64,000 nt of DNA, taken from Kordiimonas marina. Lineage in GTDB: Bacteria; Pseudomonadota; Alphaproteobacteria; Sphingomonadales; Kordiimonadaceae. Position numbers and translations under genes: made by a program. The stretch spans positions 124,001 through 188,000 of the forward strand of contig NZ_JAINDF010000005.1 in NCBI RefSeq assembly GCF_023006325.1, given 5' to 3'. This document shows, one piece after another, positions 51,589 through 60,859 of the stretch (within the stretch, counting starts at the first letter, position 1; every line of letters starts with the position of its first letter). Under the pieces are notes generated by a model. That model made no database searches. It was not told where the DNA came from and saw only the letters and a list, made by a program, of their open reading frames with translations.

Positions 51589-51653
51589 GGCATTGAAAAC
51601 ACAAAACATTCTTCGGAAGTCCCCATGGGAATACTAGGTGAATAGGCTGGAAT

Positions 51654-51737
51654 ATGGCCAGGAAACCAGTGAATAAAGCGCTGGAGGTGGAGAATATCAG
51701 GCAAAGCCGCGGCCTCAGTCTTTCGCGCCTGGCTTGA
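51654..51737 (+). pseudogene. 27-codon open frame resembling the start of an XRE HTH
   Basis: The frame runs from ATG at 51654 to TGA at 51737 in an otherwise empty gap. Its end (ENIRQSRGLSLSRLA) looks like the first helix of a Cro/C1 domain and stops there. It may be a decayed regulator fragment or chance; no ribosome-binding site is obvious. Confidence 0.25.
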
Positions 51738-51747
51738 CCGCGAGCAT

Positions 51748-52530
51748 CTAAGTCTCGGTATGCGGTGTCCGGTCGCGGTCACCCCGTACCAGGGTCTTCA
51801 TGGTATCGACAAAGCGCGTCAGGATCACCTCAACGGCGTCGGCCGAAAAACCGCCCAGCATGGCCAGAAGCGGTTTCGAGAAATTGTGGGTATTGATGGG
51901 GATGATCTCCGCGAGGACGTAGCCCGCGACGACGCCCAGCAGGATGCGCATGGCATAGGAAGACCCATAAGCGACATCAAACTTGTTGGTGATCAGATAC
52001 TTGTACATTTTCACGAGATTATAGAAGCAGGCGCCAATACCCGCCGCGGAGAGATAGAAACTCGCTACGATCAGCTGGATGGTGCCGTCCCGGTCCATGA
52101 AGGTTTTGTCAATATAGTCTTTGCTGATTTCCGTGAAGGTGGAAAGGGACAGGAAGCCCAGCAGAAAGACCAGGGTTGCGCCCCACATGGCCCAGATGAT
52201 GACTTTCTTCTTTTCCTCATAATGATGCCCGCGCAGGCTGCCGGGGGTGATAGGTGCAATGACCTTTCCCAATTGTTGGTGGTTTGCCGCGAGCCGTTCC
52301 AGAAAGCGGTCATCGTACTCAAAACCAGCCTCTGTTGCCTGTTGCAGGATGCTGATTGTGCCGGCCACGGTTTCCGGGGGACAAGGCAGCCCCAGGCCTG
52401 CGATCCGGTCCAGCATACAATCAAGGTCGGTCAACAGGCGCTGAACACTTTCGGGCAGGTCTTGCTGTTCTTGTCCATTATCTTCATGGCCACCCCTTCT
52501 CCGGGCAGCTGGATTGCGGCGGTATGCCAA
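51748..52530 (-). CDS. Membrane protein of unknown function
   Basis: A 260-residue protein with a charged, glutamine-rich N-terminus and a helical stretch with CPPETVAGTISILQQA (residues 50-65). At least three membrane helices follow (near 109-130, 150-172 and 193-211). The C-terminus has a helix-forming MLGGFSADAVEVILTRF. No family was recognised. The start is a TTG at 52530 with GGAGG eight bases upstream; no ATG lies near the N-terminus in this frame. It stands alone between infC and the XRE gene. Confidence 0.7.
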   Translation of the reverse strand: MAYRRNPAARRRGGHEDNGQEQQDLPESVQRLLTDLDCMLDRIAGLGLPCPPETVAGTISILQQATEAGFEYDDRFLERLAANHQQLGKVIAPITPGSLRGHHYEEKKKVIIWAMWGATLVFLLGFLSLSTFTEISKDYIDKTFMDRDGTIQLIVASFYLSAAGIGACFYNLVKMYKYLITNKFDVAYGSSYAMRILLGVVAGYVLAEIIPINTHNFSKPLLAMLGGFSADAVEVILTRFVDTMKTLVRGDRDRTPHTET

Positions 52531-52640
52531 TAGTCCATCCTCCAGCGTCTAATGTTGGGCTTTTGGCCCATGGGGTTAACGCTTTTGGTTGGAACCATGT
52601 GATTGATGGTGCGAGGCAAGCCTTACGGGTTGGGGACAAA

Positions 52641-52665
52641 AAAACCGGCCAGAGCGGCCGGTTTT
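52641..52665 (-). terminator. Rho-independent terminator of infC
   Basis: AAAACCGGCC and GGCCGGTTTT form a perfect 10-base stem around a 5-base loop. On the minus strand it ends in seven or more T residues, 22 bases after the infC stop. Confidence 0.9.
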
Positions 52666-52686
52666 CGTTGTGTCTCATGAAGACGC

Positions 52687-53229
52687 TTATTTGGGGGCGA
52701 TGACCATGATCATCTGGCGGCCTTCCATCTTGGGCCGGGCCTCGATCTTGGCGGCTTCCTCCATCTCGGAGGTGACGCGCTGGAGGACTTCCATACCCAG
52801 GTCCTGGTGGGCCATCTCGCGGCCCCGGAAACGGATGGTTACCTTGACCTTGTCACCGCTTTCGATGAACTGATGAATCTTCTTCATCTTGGTCTGGTAA
52901 TCATGGACGTCGATACCGGGACGCATCTTGATTTCTTTGACTTCCTGCGTCTTCTGGTTCTTACGCGCAAGGTTAGCCTTTTTCTGCTGTTCGTACTTGA
53001 ACTTTCCGTAGTCGAGAACCTTGCATACGGGTGGCTCAGCGTTCGGTGAAATTTCAACGAGGTCCAGCCCGGACTCGGCGGCAATATCCATCGCCTGCTG
53101 GGTCGAGACAACACCGTGGTTTTCACCTTCCGCTCCGATCAGTCGTACCTCTTTAACACGGATTTGATCGTTGACGCGCGGCCCTTCCTGTTTGGGTGGG
53201 CCGGCAAATTGCCCTTTACGTATGTTCAT
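52687..53229 (-). CDS. infC: Translation initiation factor IF-3
   Basis: IF-3 keeps 30S subunits free and checks the initiator codon. The protein has the N-terminal [16 protein letters not shown], the linker [29 protein letters not shown] region and the C-terminal [10 protein letters not shown] and [11 protein letters not shown]. The ATG at 53229 has AGGAG only one base upstream. The ATA two codons later (53221-53223) is seven bases from AGGAG and matches the usual family N-terminus (IRR/IRK-type), giving 178 residues. An AUA start would fit the known use of rare initiators by infC for autoregulation. A hairpin precedes it. Confidence 0.95.
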   Translation of the reverse strand: MNIRKGQFAGPPKQEGPRVNDQIRVKEVRLIGAEGENHGVVSTQQAMDIAAESGLDLVEISPNAEPPVCKVLDYGKFKYEQQKKANLARKNQKTQEVKEIKMRPGIDVHDYQTKMKKIHQFIESGDKVKVTIRFRGREMAHQDLGMEVLQRVTSEMEEAAKIEARPKMEGRQMIMVIAPK

Positions 53230-53248
53230 TCTCCTATTGAACGTTGCT

Positions 53249-53277
53249 GGCGGACCGATCCTGAGAACCGGTCCGCC
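53249..53277 (-). promoter_or_regulatory. Hairpin in the infC leader
   Basis: GGCGGACCG and CGGTCCGCC form a perfect 9-base stem with an 11-base loop, 19 bases upstream of the infC start region in the thrS-infC gap. No T-run follows on the minus strand, so it is a leader structure rather than a terminator. Confidence 0.65.
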
Positions 53278-53348
53278 TTCCATTTGTCAGTATAGCCGTT
53301 CTCGCGGCATATGCAAAGCCTTGAAAGCGGTGGGTTTCTTCATCTTCT

Positions 53349-55349
53349 TCACGCGCCTGTGGGCACTTTGGCCTCTTCGGTCACGGTCGTGACGAGGGCA
53401 TCCAGATCCATCACCGTCTGGTCGTTGCTGCCGAGACGGCGAACGCTGACCTTGCGGCTTTCGGCTTCGCGCGCGCCGACAACGAGAATGAGCGGCACCT
53501 TGGCATGGCTATGCTCGCGGATCTTATAGTTGATCTTCTCGTTCCGAAGGTCGGTGCTGACGCGCAGGCCCGCGGCCTTCAGCGTTTCTGCGACTTCGGT
53601 GGCGTAGGCGTCGGCTTCCGACGTGATCGGCGTCACCACGGCCTGGGTGGGGGCGAGCCACAAGGGCAACTTGCCGGCATAATGCTCGATCAGGATACCG
53701 ATGAAACGTTCGAACGTACCCAAGATGGCCCGGTGCAGCATGACCGGGCGGTGCTTGGCGCCGTCTTCACCGACATAGGAGGCATCGAGGCGTTCAGGCA
53801 GCACCGTGTCCGCCTGGATGGTGCCAACCTGCCAGGTGCGGCCGATGGCATCGGTCAGGTGGAATTCCAGCTTCGGCGCATAGAAGGCGCCTTCGCCCTC
53901 CAGCTCTTCCCAGCCATATTCCTCGGATGCACGGCCAGCCTTGGCAACGGCATCGCGCAGGATCTGCTCAGCTCGGTCCCATTCTGCATCAGTGCCGAAT
54001 CGCTTCTCCGGGCGCAGGGCCAGCTTGATCTCATATTTGTCGAAGCCCAGATCCTGATAGACGCTGTCGAGCAGGTCGCAGAACTGGACGATTTCGTCGA
54101 TTAACTGGTCTTCGCGGCAGAAGATATGGGCATCGTCCTGGGTGAACTGGCGCACGCGCATAATGCCATGCAGCGCGCCGTGCGGCTCGTTCCTATGGCA
54201 GCAGCCGAACTCGGCCATGCGGATCGGCAGGTCGCGGTAGGACTTGATGCCCTGCTTGAACACCAGGATGTGCGCCGGGCAGTTCATCGGCTTCATCGCC
54301 ATCATGGCGCCGTCGCCCTTGAACACCGGGCCGTCGCCCTCGCCCTGCGGCACTTCGTCCGGGACAGCGAACATGTTCTCGCTATATTTGCCCCAGTGGC
54401 CGGAGCGCTCCCACTGGTTTACGTCCATCAGCTGCGGTGTCTTGACCTCGACATACCCTGCGGCATCCAGACGGCGACGCATATAGGCTTCCAGTTGGCG
54501 CCAGATGATATAGCCTTTCGGATGCCAGAAGACCGAGCCCTGCGCTTCTGGCTGTAGGTGGAACAGGTCCATCTCCTGGCCGAGCTTGCGGTGGTCGCGC
54601 TTGGCGGCTTCCTCAAGGCGGGTGATATAGGCCTTCAGGTCTTTCTTGTCGGTCCAGGCGGTGCCGTAGATACGGGTCAGCATGGCATTCTTGCTGTCAC
54701 CGCGCCAGTAAGCGCCTGCCACCTTCATCAGCTTGAAGGCGTTGCCGAGTTTGCCGGTCGAGGGCAGGTGCGGGCCGCGGCAGAGGTCGAGCCAGGTACC
54801 CTGCTTATAGATGGAGACGTCTTCACCCGCCGGGATCGCTTCAATCAGTTCGGCTTTATAATGCTCGCCGATCTTCTTGAAGTAAGCGATGGCCTCGTCG
54901 CGGTCCCAGACTTCGCGGATGATTTCCTCGTCGCGTTCGACGATCTCGTTCATGCGCTTTTCGATGACCGCGAGGTCATCTTCGGTGAAAGGCTTGTCGC
55001 GGGCGAAATCATAGAAGAAGCCGTCCTCGATAACCGGGCCGATGGTGACCTGGGTGCCGGGGAACAGTTCCTGCACGGCTTCCGCCATGATGTGGGCGGC
55101 GTCGTGGCGGATGATTTCCAGCCCTTCCGCGTCGCGCTTGGTGATGATGGCGACATCGGAGTCCTCGCTGATTTCCCTGGAAAGGTCCATCAGCTCACCA
55201 TTTACCTTGATCGCAAGCGCGGCTTTGAGGAGGCCAGGGCCGATGTCAGCCGCGAGGGTAGTGCCGGTCACCGGGCCATCAAACGTGCGCACGCTGCCGT
55301 CGGGCAGGCGCAGGTTGACCGGGTGTTTAGCACTTTGCAGCTCGTTCAT
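53349..55349 (-). CDS. thrS: Threonyl-tRNA synthetase
   Basis: A 666-residue class II synthetase. The N-terminal TGS domain ([17 protein letters not shown]) is followed by an editing domain with [12 protein letters not shown], then the catalytic core ([42 protein letters not shown]) and motif 3 near [15 protein letters not shown]. The C-terminal anticodon-binding domain ends the protein. Met at 55349 has AGGAACG upstream; the frame extends to 55418 without conservation. It lies upstream of infC on the same strand. Confidence 0.97.
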   Translation of the reverse strand: MNELQSAKHPVNLRLPDGSVRTFDGPVTGTTLAADIGPGLLKAALAIKVNGELMDLSREISEDSDVAIITKRDAEGLEIIRHDAAHIMAEAVQELFPGTQVTIGPVIEDGFFYDFARDKPFTEDDLAVIEKRMNEIVERDEEIIREVWDRDEAIAYFKKIGEHYKAELIEAIPAGEDVSIYKQGTWLDLCRGPHLPSTGKLGNAFKLMKVAGAYWRGDSKNAMLTRIYGTAWTDKKDLKAYITRLEEAAKRDHRKLGQEMDLFHLQPEAQGSVFWHPKGYIIWRQLEAYMRRRLDAAGYVEVKTPQLMDVNQWERSGHWGKYSENMFAVPDEVPQGEGDGPVFKGDGAMMAMKPMNCPAHILVFKQGIKSYRDLPIRMAEFGCCHRNEPHGALHGIMRVRQFTQDDAHIFCREDQLIDEIVQFCDLLDSVYQDLGFDKYEIKLALRPEKRFGTDAEWDRAEQILRDAVAKAGRASEEYGWEELEGEGAFYAPKLEFHLTDAIGRTWQVGTIQADTVLPERLDASYVGEDGAKHRPVMLHRAILGTFERFIGILIEHYAGKLPLWLAPTQAVVTPITSEADAYATEVAETLKAAGLRVSTDLRNEKINYKIREHSHAKVPLILVVGAREAESRKVSVRRLGSNDQTVMDLDALVTTVTEEAKVPTGA

Positions 55350-55512
55350 CGTTCCTGTTTCCTGTTTGATGAAAAATAAGGTGTTCTGTGCGTTAGCCCC
55401 GGCAGGGGAGGAAGTCAAGAAAACTCAAGGCTTAGGGGCGTTGAGCATTCGATTCTTATGGGATAGGGTCGCACCTCGGACACAGGATGCGAATGAAGGA
55501 CAGGCCAAAGCG

Positions 55513-56265
55513 ATGACAGCCCCTCAATTTTTGGATACAGACCATGGCACCAAGGTTGCCTTTCACCAAACGCCGGGGCGTGGGCCCGGGGTGGTGTTTC
55601 TAGGCGGTTTCATGAGCGACATGGAAGGCTCCAAGGCGCTGGCGCTTGAGGAAGCCTGCAGGGCTGAGGGTCGGGCTTTCGTACGCTTTGACTATGCCGG
55701 GCACGGCCAGTCCTCTGGCGCGTTCGAGGACGGCACCATCGGGCAGTGGAAAGATGACGCGCTCGCGGTTCTCGATCGGCTTACCCAAGGCCCGCAAATC
55801 CTCGTCGGCTCATCGATGGGCGGCTGGATCGCTATGCTGGTGGCGCGTGTGCGGCCCGGCCGGGTGAAAGGCCTTGTCGGTGTGGCGGCGGCACCCGACT
55901 TTACCGTGCGTATGTGGAATAACGAGCTGACGGCGGCCCAGCGCGCCGAAATCTCGGACCGTGGTTTCGTGAAAATCCCGACCGAGTATGGCGATCAGCC
56001 CTACACCATCACCAAGGCGCTGATCGAGGACGGCTGGAACAACCGGGTGATCGCCGCGCCGCTCTATCTCGATATTCCGGTCCGGCTCATTCAGGGTATG
56101 GCGGACGCTGACGTACCGTGGCAGACGGCCCTGGAGATCACCAAGAAAATGACCGGTGACGATGTCGAGCTCACGCTCGTGCCCCATGGGGACCACCGGC
56201 TGTCGACACCGAATGACCTTAAGCGCCTGTGCCTGACGGTCAAACAGCTGGCGGAGCAGATCTGA
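55513..56265 (+). CDS. Alpha/beta hydrolase (ABHD10-like)
   Basis: A 250-residue hydrolase with nucleophile motif LVGSSMGGWIAM, the preceding FLGGFMSDMEGSKA loop and FDYAGHGQSSG. The acid is in GMADADVPW and the histidine in PHGDHRLS. The GSSMGGW form is typical of ABHD10-type esterases or thioesterases. The frame extends far upstream over thrS antisense, but the Met at 55513 is the first that begins the domain. The stop overlaps the nth start by one base (TGATG). Confidence 0.88.
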   Translation: MTAPQFLDTDHGTKVAFHQTPGRGPGVVFLGGFMSDMEGSKALALEEACRAEGRAFVRFDYAGHGQSSGAFEDGTIGQWKDDALAVLDRLTQGPQILVGSSMGGWIAMLVARVRPGRVKGLVGVAAAPDFTVRMWNNELTAAQRAEISDRGFVKIPTEYGDQPYTITKALIEDGWNNRVIAAPLYLDIPVRLIQGMADADVPWQTALEITKKMTGDDVELTLVPHGDHRLSTPNDLKRLCLTVKQLAEQI

Positions 56266-56918
56266 TGGCGGGCAAATATTCCAAACTGAACCGGGACCAG
56301 ATTTTCGAATTCTTCCGCATCCTCGCCGAAGACAACCCGAACCCGGAGGGCGAGCTTGAATATGTGAACCCCTATACGCTGCTGGTCGCCGTGGTGCTAT
56401 CGGCCCAGGCGACCGACGTGGGGGTCAATAAGGCGACGCGGTCGCTGTGGCCGGTGGCGGACACGCCGGAGAAGATGGTCGCGCTCGGGGAAGATGGCCT
56501 CAAGGAGCATATCAAGACCATTGGGCTTTTTAACTCCAAGGCCAAGAATGTCATTCAGCTTTCGAAAGACCTGATCGCGCATCATGGCTCCAAAGTGCCG
56601 GAGACGCGGGAAGAGCTGGAAGCGCTGCCCGGTGTCGGCCGGAAGACCGCGAATGTGGTGCTCAATATCGCCTTCCACCAGCCAACGTGTGCGGTGGACA
56701 CCCACATTTTTCGGGTGTCGAACCGCACCGGCCTCGCGCCCGGCAAGGATGTGCTGAAGGTGGAACTGGCGCTTGAGAAGGTAATCCCGGAGCCTTTCAA
56801 GCTCCATGCCCATCACTGGCTCATCCTCCATGGCCGCTATATCTGCAAGGCGCGCAAGCCCGACTGCCAAAAATGCAAGGTCAGCCACATCTGCCGCTTC
56901 AAGGACAAGACGGCGTGA
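56265..56918 (+). CDS. nth: Endonuclease III (DNA glycosylase/AP lyase)
   Basis: A 217-residue base-excision repair enzyme for oxidised pyrimidines. The helix-hairpin-helix is LEALPGVGRKTANVVLN with the catalytic lysine; the catalytic aspartate is in AVDTHIFRVSNR. The C-terminal 4Fe-4S cluster has the C-x6-C-x2-C-x5-C pattern (CKARKPDCQKCKVSHIC). The start is fused to the preceding stop, so translation is coupled to the hydrolase gene. Confidence 0.96.
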   Translation: MAGKYSKLNRDQIFEFFRILAEDNPNPEGELEYVNPYTLLVAVVLSAQATDVGVNKATRSLWPVADTPEKMVALGEDGLKEHIKTIGLFNSKAKNVIQLSKDLIAHHGSKVPETREELEALPGVGRKTANVVLNIAFHQPTCAVDTHIFRVSNRTGLAPGKDVLKVELALEKVIPEPFKLHAHHWLILHGRYICKARKPDCQKCKVSHICRFKDKTA

Positions 56919-57003
56919 GTGGATCGCCAGACGTTCTATAATACTGGACTTGCCGGTCTAGAAGGTTACCTTAGCTTCAAACTGTCTCTAGGGGAGCGTG
57001 TCG

Positions 57004-58473
57004 ATGAAGCGGCTTTTGAAACTGTTGGTGTTGGGTGTGGTGGCGCTCGTGGTCTTTATGGTGGCGCGCACGGTCATGGTGTTGCCGGCGGGGACGGCCA
57101 AAAGCATCCATACCGAAAGCCATGACCCGGCCGAGGTGCGCGAGATGGCCGAGCATCTGGCGGCGGCGATCCGCTTCAAGACTATCTCCTACTCTTACGA
57201 TGTCGCGCCTGATGATGCGGCCTTCACTGGGTTCCATGAATTCCTGAAGAAGACCTACCCCTATGCCTTCCAGGCGATGGAGCTGACGCCGGTCGGCAAA
57301 TATTCGATGATGCTGCGCTGGCCCGGCACGGACGGCGGCAAGCAGAAGCCGATCGCCTTCCTCGCCCACCAGGATGTGGTGCCGGTGCCAGAGGAAGGCC
57401 TGAAGGAATGGAAGCATCCGCCGTTTGATGGTGTGATCGATGACAAGGGCGTTATCTGGGGCCGTGGGGCGATGGATGACAAGGGCATCCTGATCAGCCT
57501 GATGGAGGCAGCCAACCGTTTGGCGCGCACCGGCTTTAAACCGAGCCGGGATATTTACTTCCTGTTTGGCCATGATGAAGAGCTCGGCGGCCGCGACGGT
57601 GCCGCCCAAATGGCAGCCATGCTGAAGGCGAAGGGCGTCCGTTTTTCCTGGATCGTGGATGAAGGCTCGGCCATTGCGCAGGGGATTATCCCGGGCGTGA
57701 AGTCCCCCGTGGCGTTGATCTCCCTCGGGGAAAAAGGTTCGGTGACGCTGAAGTTCTCAGCCACGGATGAAGGCGGCCATTCCTCCGCGCCCAAGGCCTA
57801 TACGGCCGCGAGCCTGGCCGCGCGCGCGGGCTATCTGGTGATGGACCACCCCTATCCGCTGGTGCTGGACGAACACTTGGAAAGCTTCCTCAAGGCCGTG
57901 GCGCCGGAGATGGATTTCGGCCGCCGCGTGGCCATCGCCAACATGTGGCTGACCCGGCCGCTCATGGCTCGGATGCTCGCGAAAAGCCCGACGGTGGCCG
58001 CTTTCATGCACACCACGACCGCTTTCACCATGATGAAAGGTGGCACCAAGTTCAACGTGCTGCCCCAGTATGCCGAGGCCGTGGTGAATTACCGTGTCCA
58101 CCCGCGCGATACCGTGGCCGGCGTGATCGCCCGGGCCAAGAAGATCGTTGGGGACGACCGGGTGAAAATCACCTCGATGGGCGGGGCTGAAGCAACCAGC
58201 ATGTCCGACCCGAAGGCGGAGGGTTACAAGGAGATCGCCGCGTCCGTGCGCGCGATTTTCGGTGATATTCCGATCGCGCCCACGCTGACCGTGCAAGGCA
58301 CTGACGCCCGCCATTATGATGACGTCACAGACAACAGCTACCGCTTCATGCCCATGGTCTTCCACCCAGAAGACCTACACCATATCCACGGCAACAATGA
58401 AGCGCTCGGTTCTGAAGCCTTAGCGAACCAAGTCGATTTCTTTGTAACGTTGATGGAGAAGGGGGGGGGCTAG
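57004..58473 (+). CDS. M20 family metallopeptidase with N-terminal membrane anchor
   Basis: A 489-residue protein. An N-terminal helix (LLKLLVLGVVALVVFMVART) anchors or exports it. The M20 zinc sites are present: FLAHQDVVPVP, GRGAMDDKG, FGHDEELGG with the catalytic Glu, and the later DARHYDDVTD and HGNNE. It is probably a carboxypeptidase or dipeptidase in the periplasm. ATG at 57004 is favoured over GTG at 56998 because AGGGGAG is then seven bases away. The gene ends in a run of nine G residues just before the stop. Confidence 0.87.
   Translation: MKRLLKLLVLGVVALVVFMVARTVMVLPAGTAKSIHTESHDPAEVREMAEHLAAAIRFKTISYSYDVAPDDAAFTGFHEFLKKTYPYAFQAMELTPVGKYSMMLRWPGTDGGKQKPIAFLAHQDVVPVPEEGLKEWKHPPFDGVIDDKGVIWGRGAMDDKGILISLMEAANRLARTGFKPSRDIYFLFGHDEELGGRDGAAQMAAMLKAKGVRFSWIVDEGSAIAQGIIPGVKSPVALISLGEKGSVTLKFSATDEGGHSSAPKAYTAASLAARAGYLVMDHPYPLVLDEHLESFLKAVAPEMDFGRRVAIANMWLTRPLMARMLAKSPTVAAFMHTTTAFTMMKGGTKFNVLPQYAEAVVNYRVHPRDTVAGVIARAKKIVGDDRVKITSMGGAEATSMSDPKAEGYKEIAASVRAIFGDIPIAPTLTVQGTDARHYDDVTDNSYRFMPMVFHPEDLHHIHGNNEALGSEALANQVDFFVTLMEKGGG
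58461..58469. repeat. Nine-base G tract at the 3' end of the M20 peptidase gene
   Basis: G9 encodes the last glycines before the TAG stop. A slip would only alter or extend the C-terminus. Confidence 0.6.
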
Positions 58474-58528
58474 AGGAGAGCCCTTCCTTGAGGCATTGGG
58501 CCTTTATTTAGTCGGGGAGGCGAAAGGC

Positions 58529-59215
58529 TCAGTGTTTTTTCAAAAAGGCGCTGATGTCGCTGTCAGGGCCACTCAAGTATGTAACCCATGAGGTAAGGTG
58601 GTACGTTCGAACATAGTGTCTCATGATCCAACGTTGCCAATGAAAGGCCATTTTGATCTGTTGTTTTAGAAGTCTTATATCGTTGCTGCTCAGATGCTGA
58701 TAAAGAATTATACCTATATGGATACGCTGCATCAGAAGAAAAGGCTCAAAAGATGCGATTCTACTCGAAGAGCGCCATGCCCTGATGGCATCGTCATAAT
58801 GGCCTAGAATTATTTGAGCTACGGATATCCTTTCCCATGCGAAAGGATTTAGGGGTGCTTTGTCTAGACTGATTTGGGATTCTTCGATAGCCATTTTGGC
58901 AAATTCAAGACGCTTCTGCCGATCATTTGTGTGCTGGGCTTGAACCAAATAGCTAGTGCCTAGCTCGGCATGGAATTGTGGCAAATCTGCAAAAGAGATG
59001 GCCGAAAGGAATGATTGTTCGAGAGTCGATAGGTCTTTTGCCGAAACTTGAGTGTTGGCACGCACTTTCTCTAGGATAGGACGCCCAGGTACTATCATGA
59101 CCTCGGCTAAGAAGCGTGGGACGCCAGTCCACAAGATATACAGAGCTGACACCATCATAAGGCCAGAGAGAAGCCGCCTGCCGTTCTTGCCAAGTATAGA
59201 TGCGCGAAGTGTCAT
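58529..59215 (-). CDS. TPR-like membrane protein of the polysaccharide region
   Basis: A 228-residue protein with one N-terminal membrane helix (LLSGLMMVSALYILWTGVP), then helical repeats that look like degenerate TPRs (SFADLPQFHAELGTSYLVQA, NPFAWERISVAQIILGHYDDAI). It has no known enzymatic motif. The gene is AT-richer than its left neighbours and lies 76 bases downstream of the sugar transferase gene, on the same strand, so it probably belongs to the polysaccharide locus. A GTG three bases upstream is an alternative start. Confidence 0.65.
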   Translation of the reverse strand: MTLRASILGKNGRRLLSGLMMVSALYILWTGVPRFLAEVMIVPGRPILEKVRANTQVSAKDLSTLEQSFLSAISFADLPQFHAELGTSYLVQAQHTNDRQKRLEFAKMAIEESQISLDKAPLNPFAWERISVAQIILGHYDDAIRAWRSSSRIASFEPFLLMQRIHIGIILYQHLSSNDIRLLKQQIKMAFHWQRWIMRHYVRTYHLTSWVTYLSGPDSDISAFLKKH

Positions 59216-59291
59216 CACTCTTTTCAGTCCAATTCTTATAGCTGTAGATGGCCACAGTGAGGTGAAGGCTGTTACGTGTGATTATTGAGCT

Positions 59292-60752
59292 TTAATAAGC
59301 CTCGCTTGTTTTAAAAAGAACCACATAGACCGTTTTTATGAGGATGAAGATGTCTAAGGTCAAACTCCAGTTGCGAATATAATACATATCATATTCAACC
59401 CGCTTCCTGATCTTGTCCTCTGTATCGGTTTCGCCGCGCCAGCCGTTGACCTGCGCCCAGCCGGTGACGCCAGGCCTGACCCTATGGCGAACGGCATAAT
59501 TGTCGACGACGTCTTCAAACAGACGACCGGCCGCCTTGGTTTCCTTCGCATGGGGGCGGGGCCCAACAAGCGACATGGAGCCCATCAACACGTTGAAGAG
59601 CTGGGGGAGCTCGTCGATGCTGGTTTTGCGGATGAAACGCCCGACCCGGGTAACACGAGGATCATGCTCCGTGGTTTGCTGCGCTGCGTGCTGGTCGCTC
59701 ATGTCTGTATACATGGATCGGAACTTGAGGATATTGATCAGCTCGTTGTTGAAGCCATAGCGGGGCTGGACAAATAGCACAGGCCCTTTCGATTCGAGCT
59801 TGATCAGGATCGCGGTGATCAGCATTATCGGCCAAATGGCCGCCAAGGTCCCGAGCGTCAGCACGATATCCTCCAACCGCTTGAGTAACGCCTGCCAACG
59901 TTCGATCGGCTTTCTGTCAATTTCCATCAGCGACAAGGTCCCCAGGGTTTTCTGCGCGCCTGTGCCTGCGATGGGTGCCTGATGTTCCGGGGCCAGATAG
60001 ATATTGACGGCCTTGCGGGATGCCCGTTTCACCACTTCGGCAATGAGGTCCTTGCTGGACCAGGGCGCGGCGATGATCACGTCGTCGATATCGTAGCGTC
60101 CGATGGTCTTTTCGATATCACCAAGGCCGCCGAGGCAGCGGATACCGCTTTCAGGCGGAAAATTGTCGCCTAGGGCGCCGACGATATCCAACTCATAAGA
60201 CTTACCGCTTGAAAGCGACGCACATGTTGAACTGATGGTATTGGCGTCGCCGACAAGGATCGCCCGTGAAATCTTGATCCCGCGTGTTGCCAGCTTGCGC
60301 ATGAGCCGGGCGACATAAAACCTGCTCAGCGCGATATAGGAGCTGAAAAGCAGGAACCATGTCACCCCCCAGATCCGGGAAAAATTGGAGGTTATCTTCA
60401 GCAGGAAGGCAAGAACCAGCAAGCTCCCGAAAGTCAGGATCGTATATTTGAATGACTGATACAGTGAGGTACGCGGGTGCCAGAAATTGCTTTCGCGGTA
60501 GGCATTCTCGGAAAAAGACAAAAAGAAAAAAATAATCAGGAACAATGCTATAGCAAGTGGGTATTGTAGCGAGTCTGCGTTATTGTAGAGGCCAATCCTG
60601 TAGAACCAGGGAATGAAAAAGCTGAGGATTGCCGCGATAAAATCAAAACTGGCAAGAAGGGCAACATAGCTGAACAGCCGGCTCCGCTCGCTGTATGAAC
60701 TAGCACCCTTATTGGGATCCCGCTCTTTTATTAACAACCGTCTGGAAATCAT
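59292..60752 (-). CDS. Polyprenyl-phosphate glycosyl-1-phosphate transferase (WcaJ-like)
   Basis: A 486-residue membrane enzyme that starts polysaccharide repeat units by moving a sugar phosphate to undecaprenyl phosphate. Four N-terminal helices are followed by a nucleotide-binding-like domain ([23 protein letters not shown]). The C-terminal catalytic domain has [39 protein letters not shown] and GPRPHA. Its sugar is probably glucose, by family resemblance only. The Met at 60752 starts the domain; the frame to 60848 is not conserved. Confidence 0.9.
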   Translation of the reverse strand: MISRRLLIKERDPNKGASSYSERSRLFSYVALLASFDFIAAILSFFIPWFYRIGLYNNADSLQYPLAIALFLIIFFFLSFSENAYRESNFWHPRTSLYQSFKYTILTFGSLLVLAFLLKITSNFSRIWGVTWFLLFSSYIALSRFYVARLMRKLATRGIKISRAILVGDANTISSTCASLSSGKSYELDIVGALGDNFPPESGIRCLGGLGDIEKTIGRYDIDDVIIAAPWSSKDLIAEVVKRASRKAVNIYLAPEHQAPIAGTGAQKTLGTLSLMEIDRKPIERWQALLKRLEDIVLTLGTLAAIWPIMLITAILIKLESKGPVLFVQPRYGFNNELINILKFRSMYTDMSDQHAAQQTTEHDPRVTRVGRFIRKTSIDELPQLFNVLMGSMSLVGPRPHAKETKAAGRLFEDVVDNYAVRHRVRPGVTGWAQVNGWRGETDTEDKIRKRVEYDMYYIRNWSLTLDIFILIKTVYVVLFKTSEAY

Positions 60753-60859
60753 GCTAGATCCTTGAAATTGACAGCTGTCAGTTTGACAAAATAGAATCCA
60801 GTTTAACAAAAAGCATTTTGTAATAATTCTCCACATGAAATAGAGCACAGGCGTTAGAA

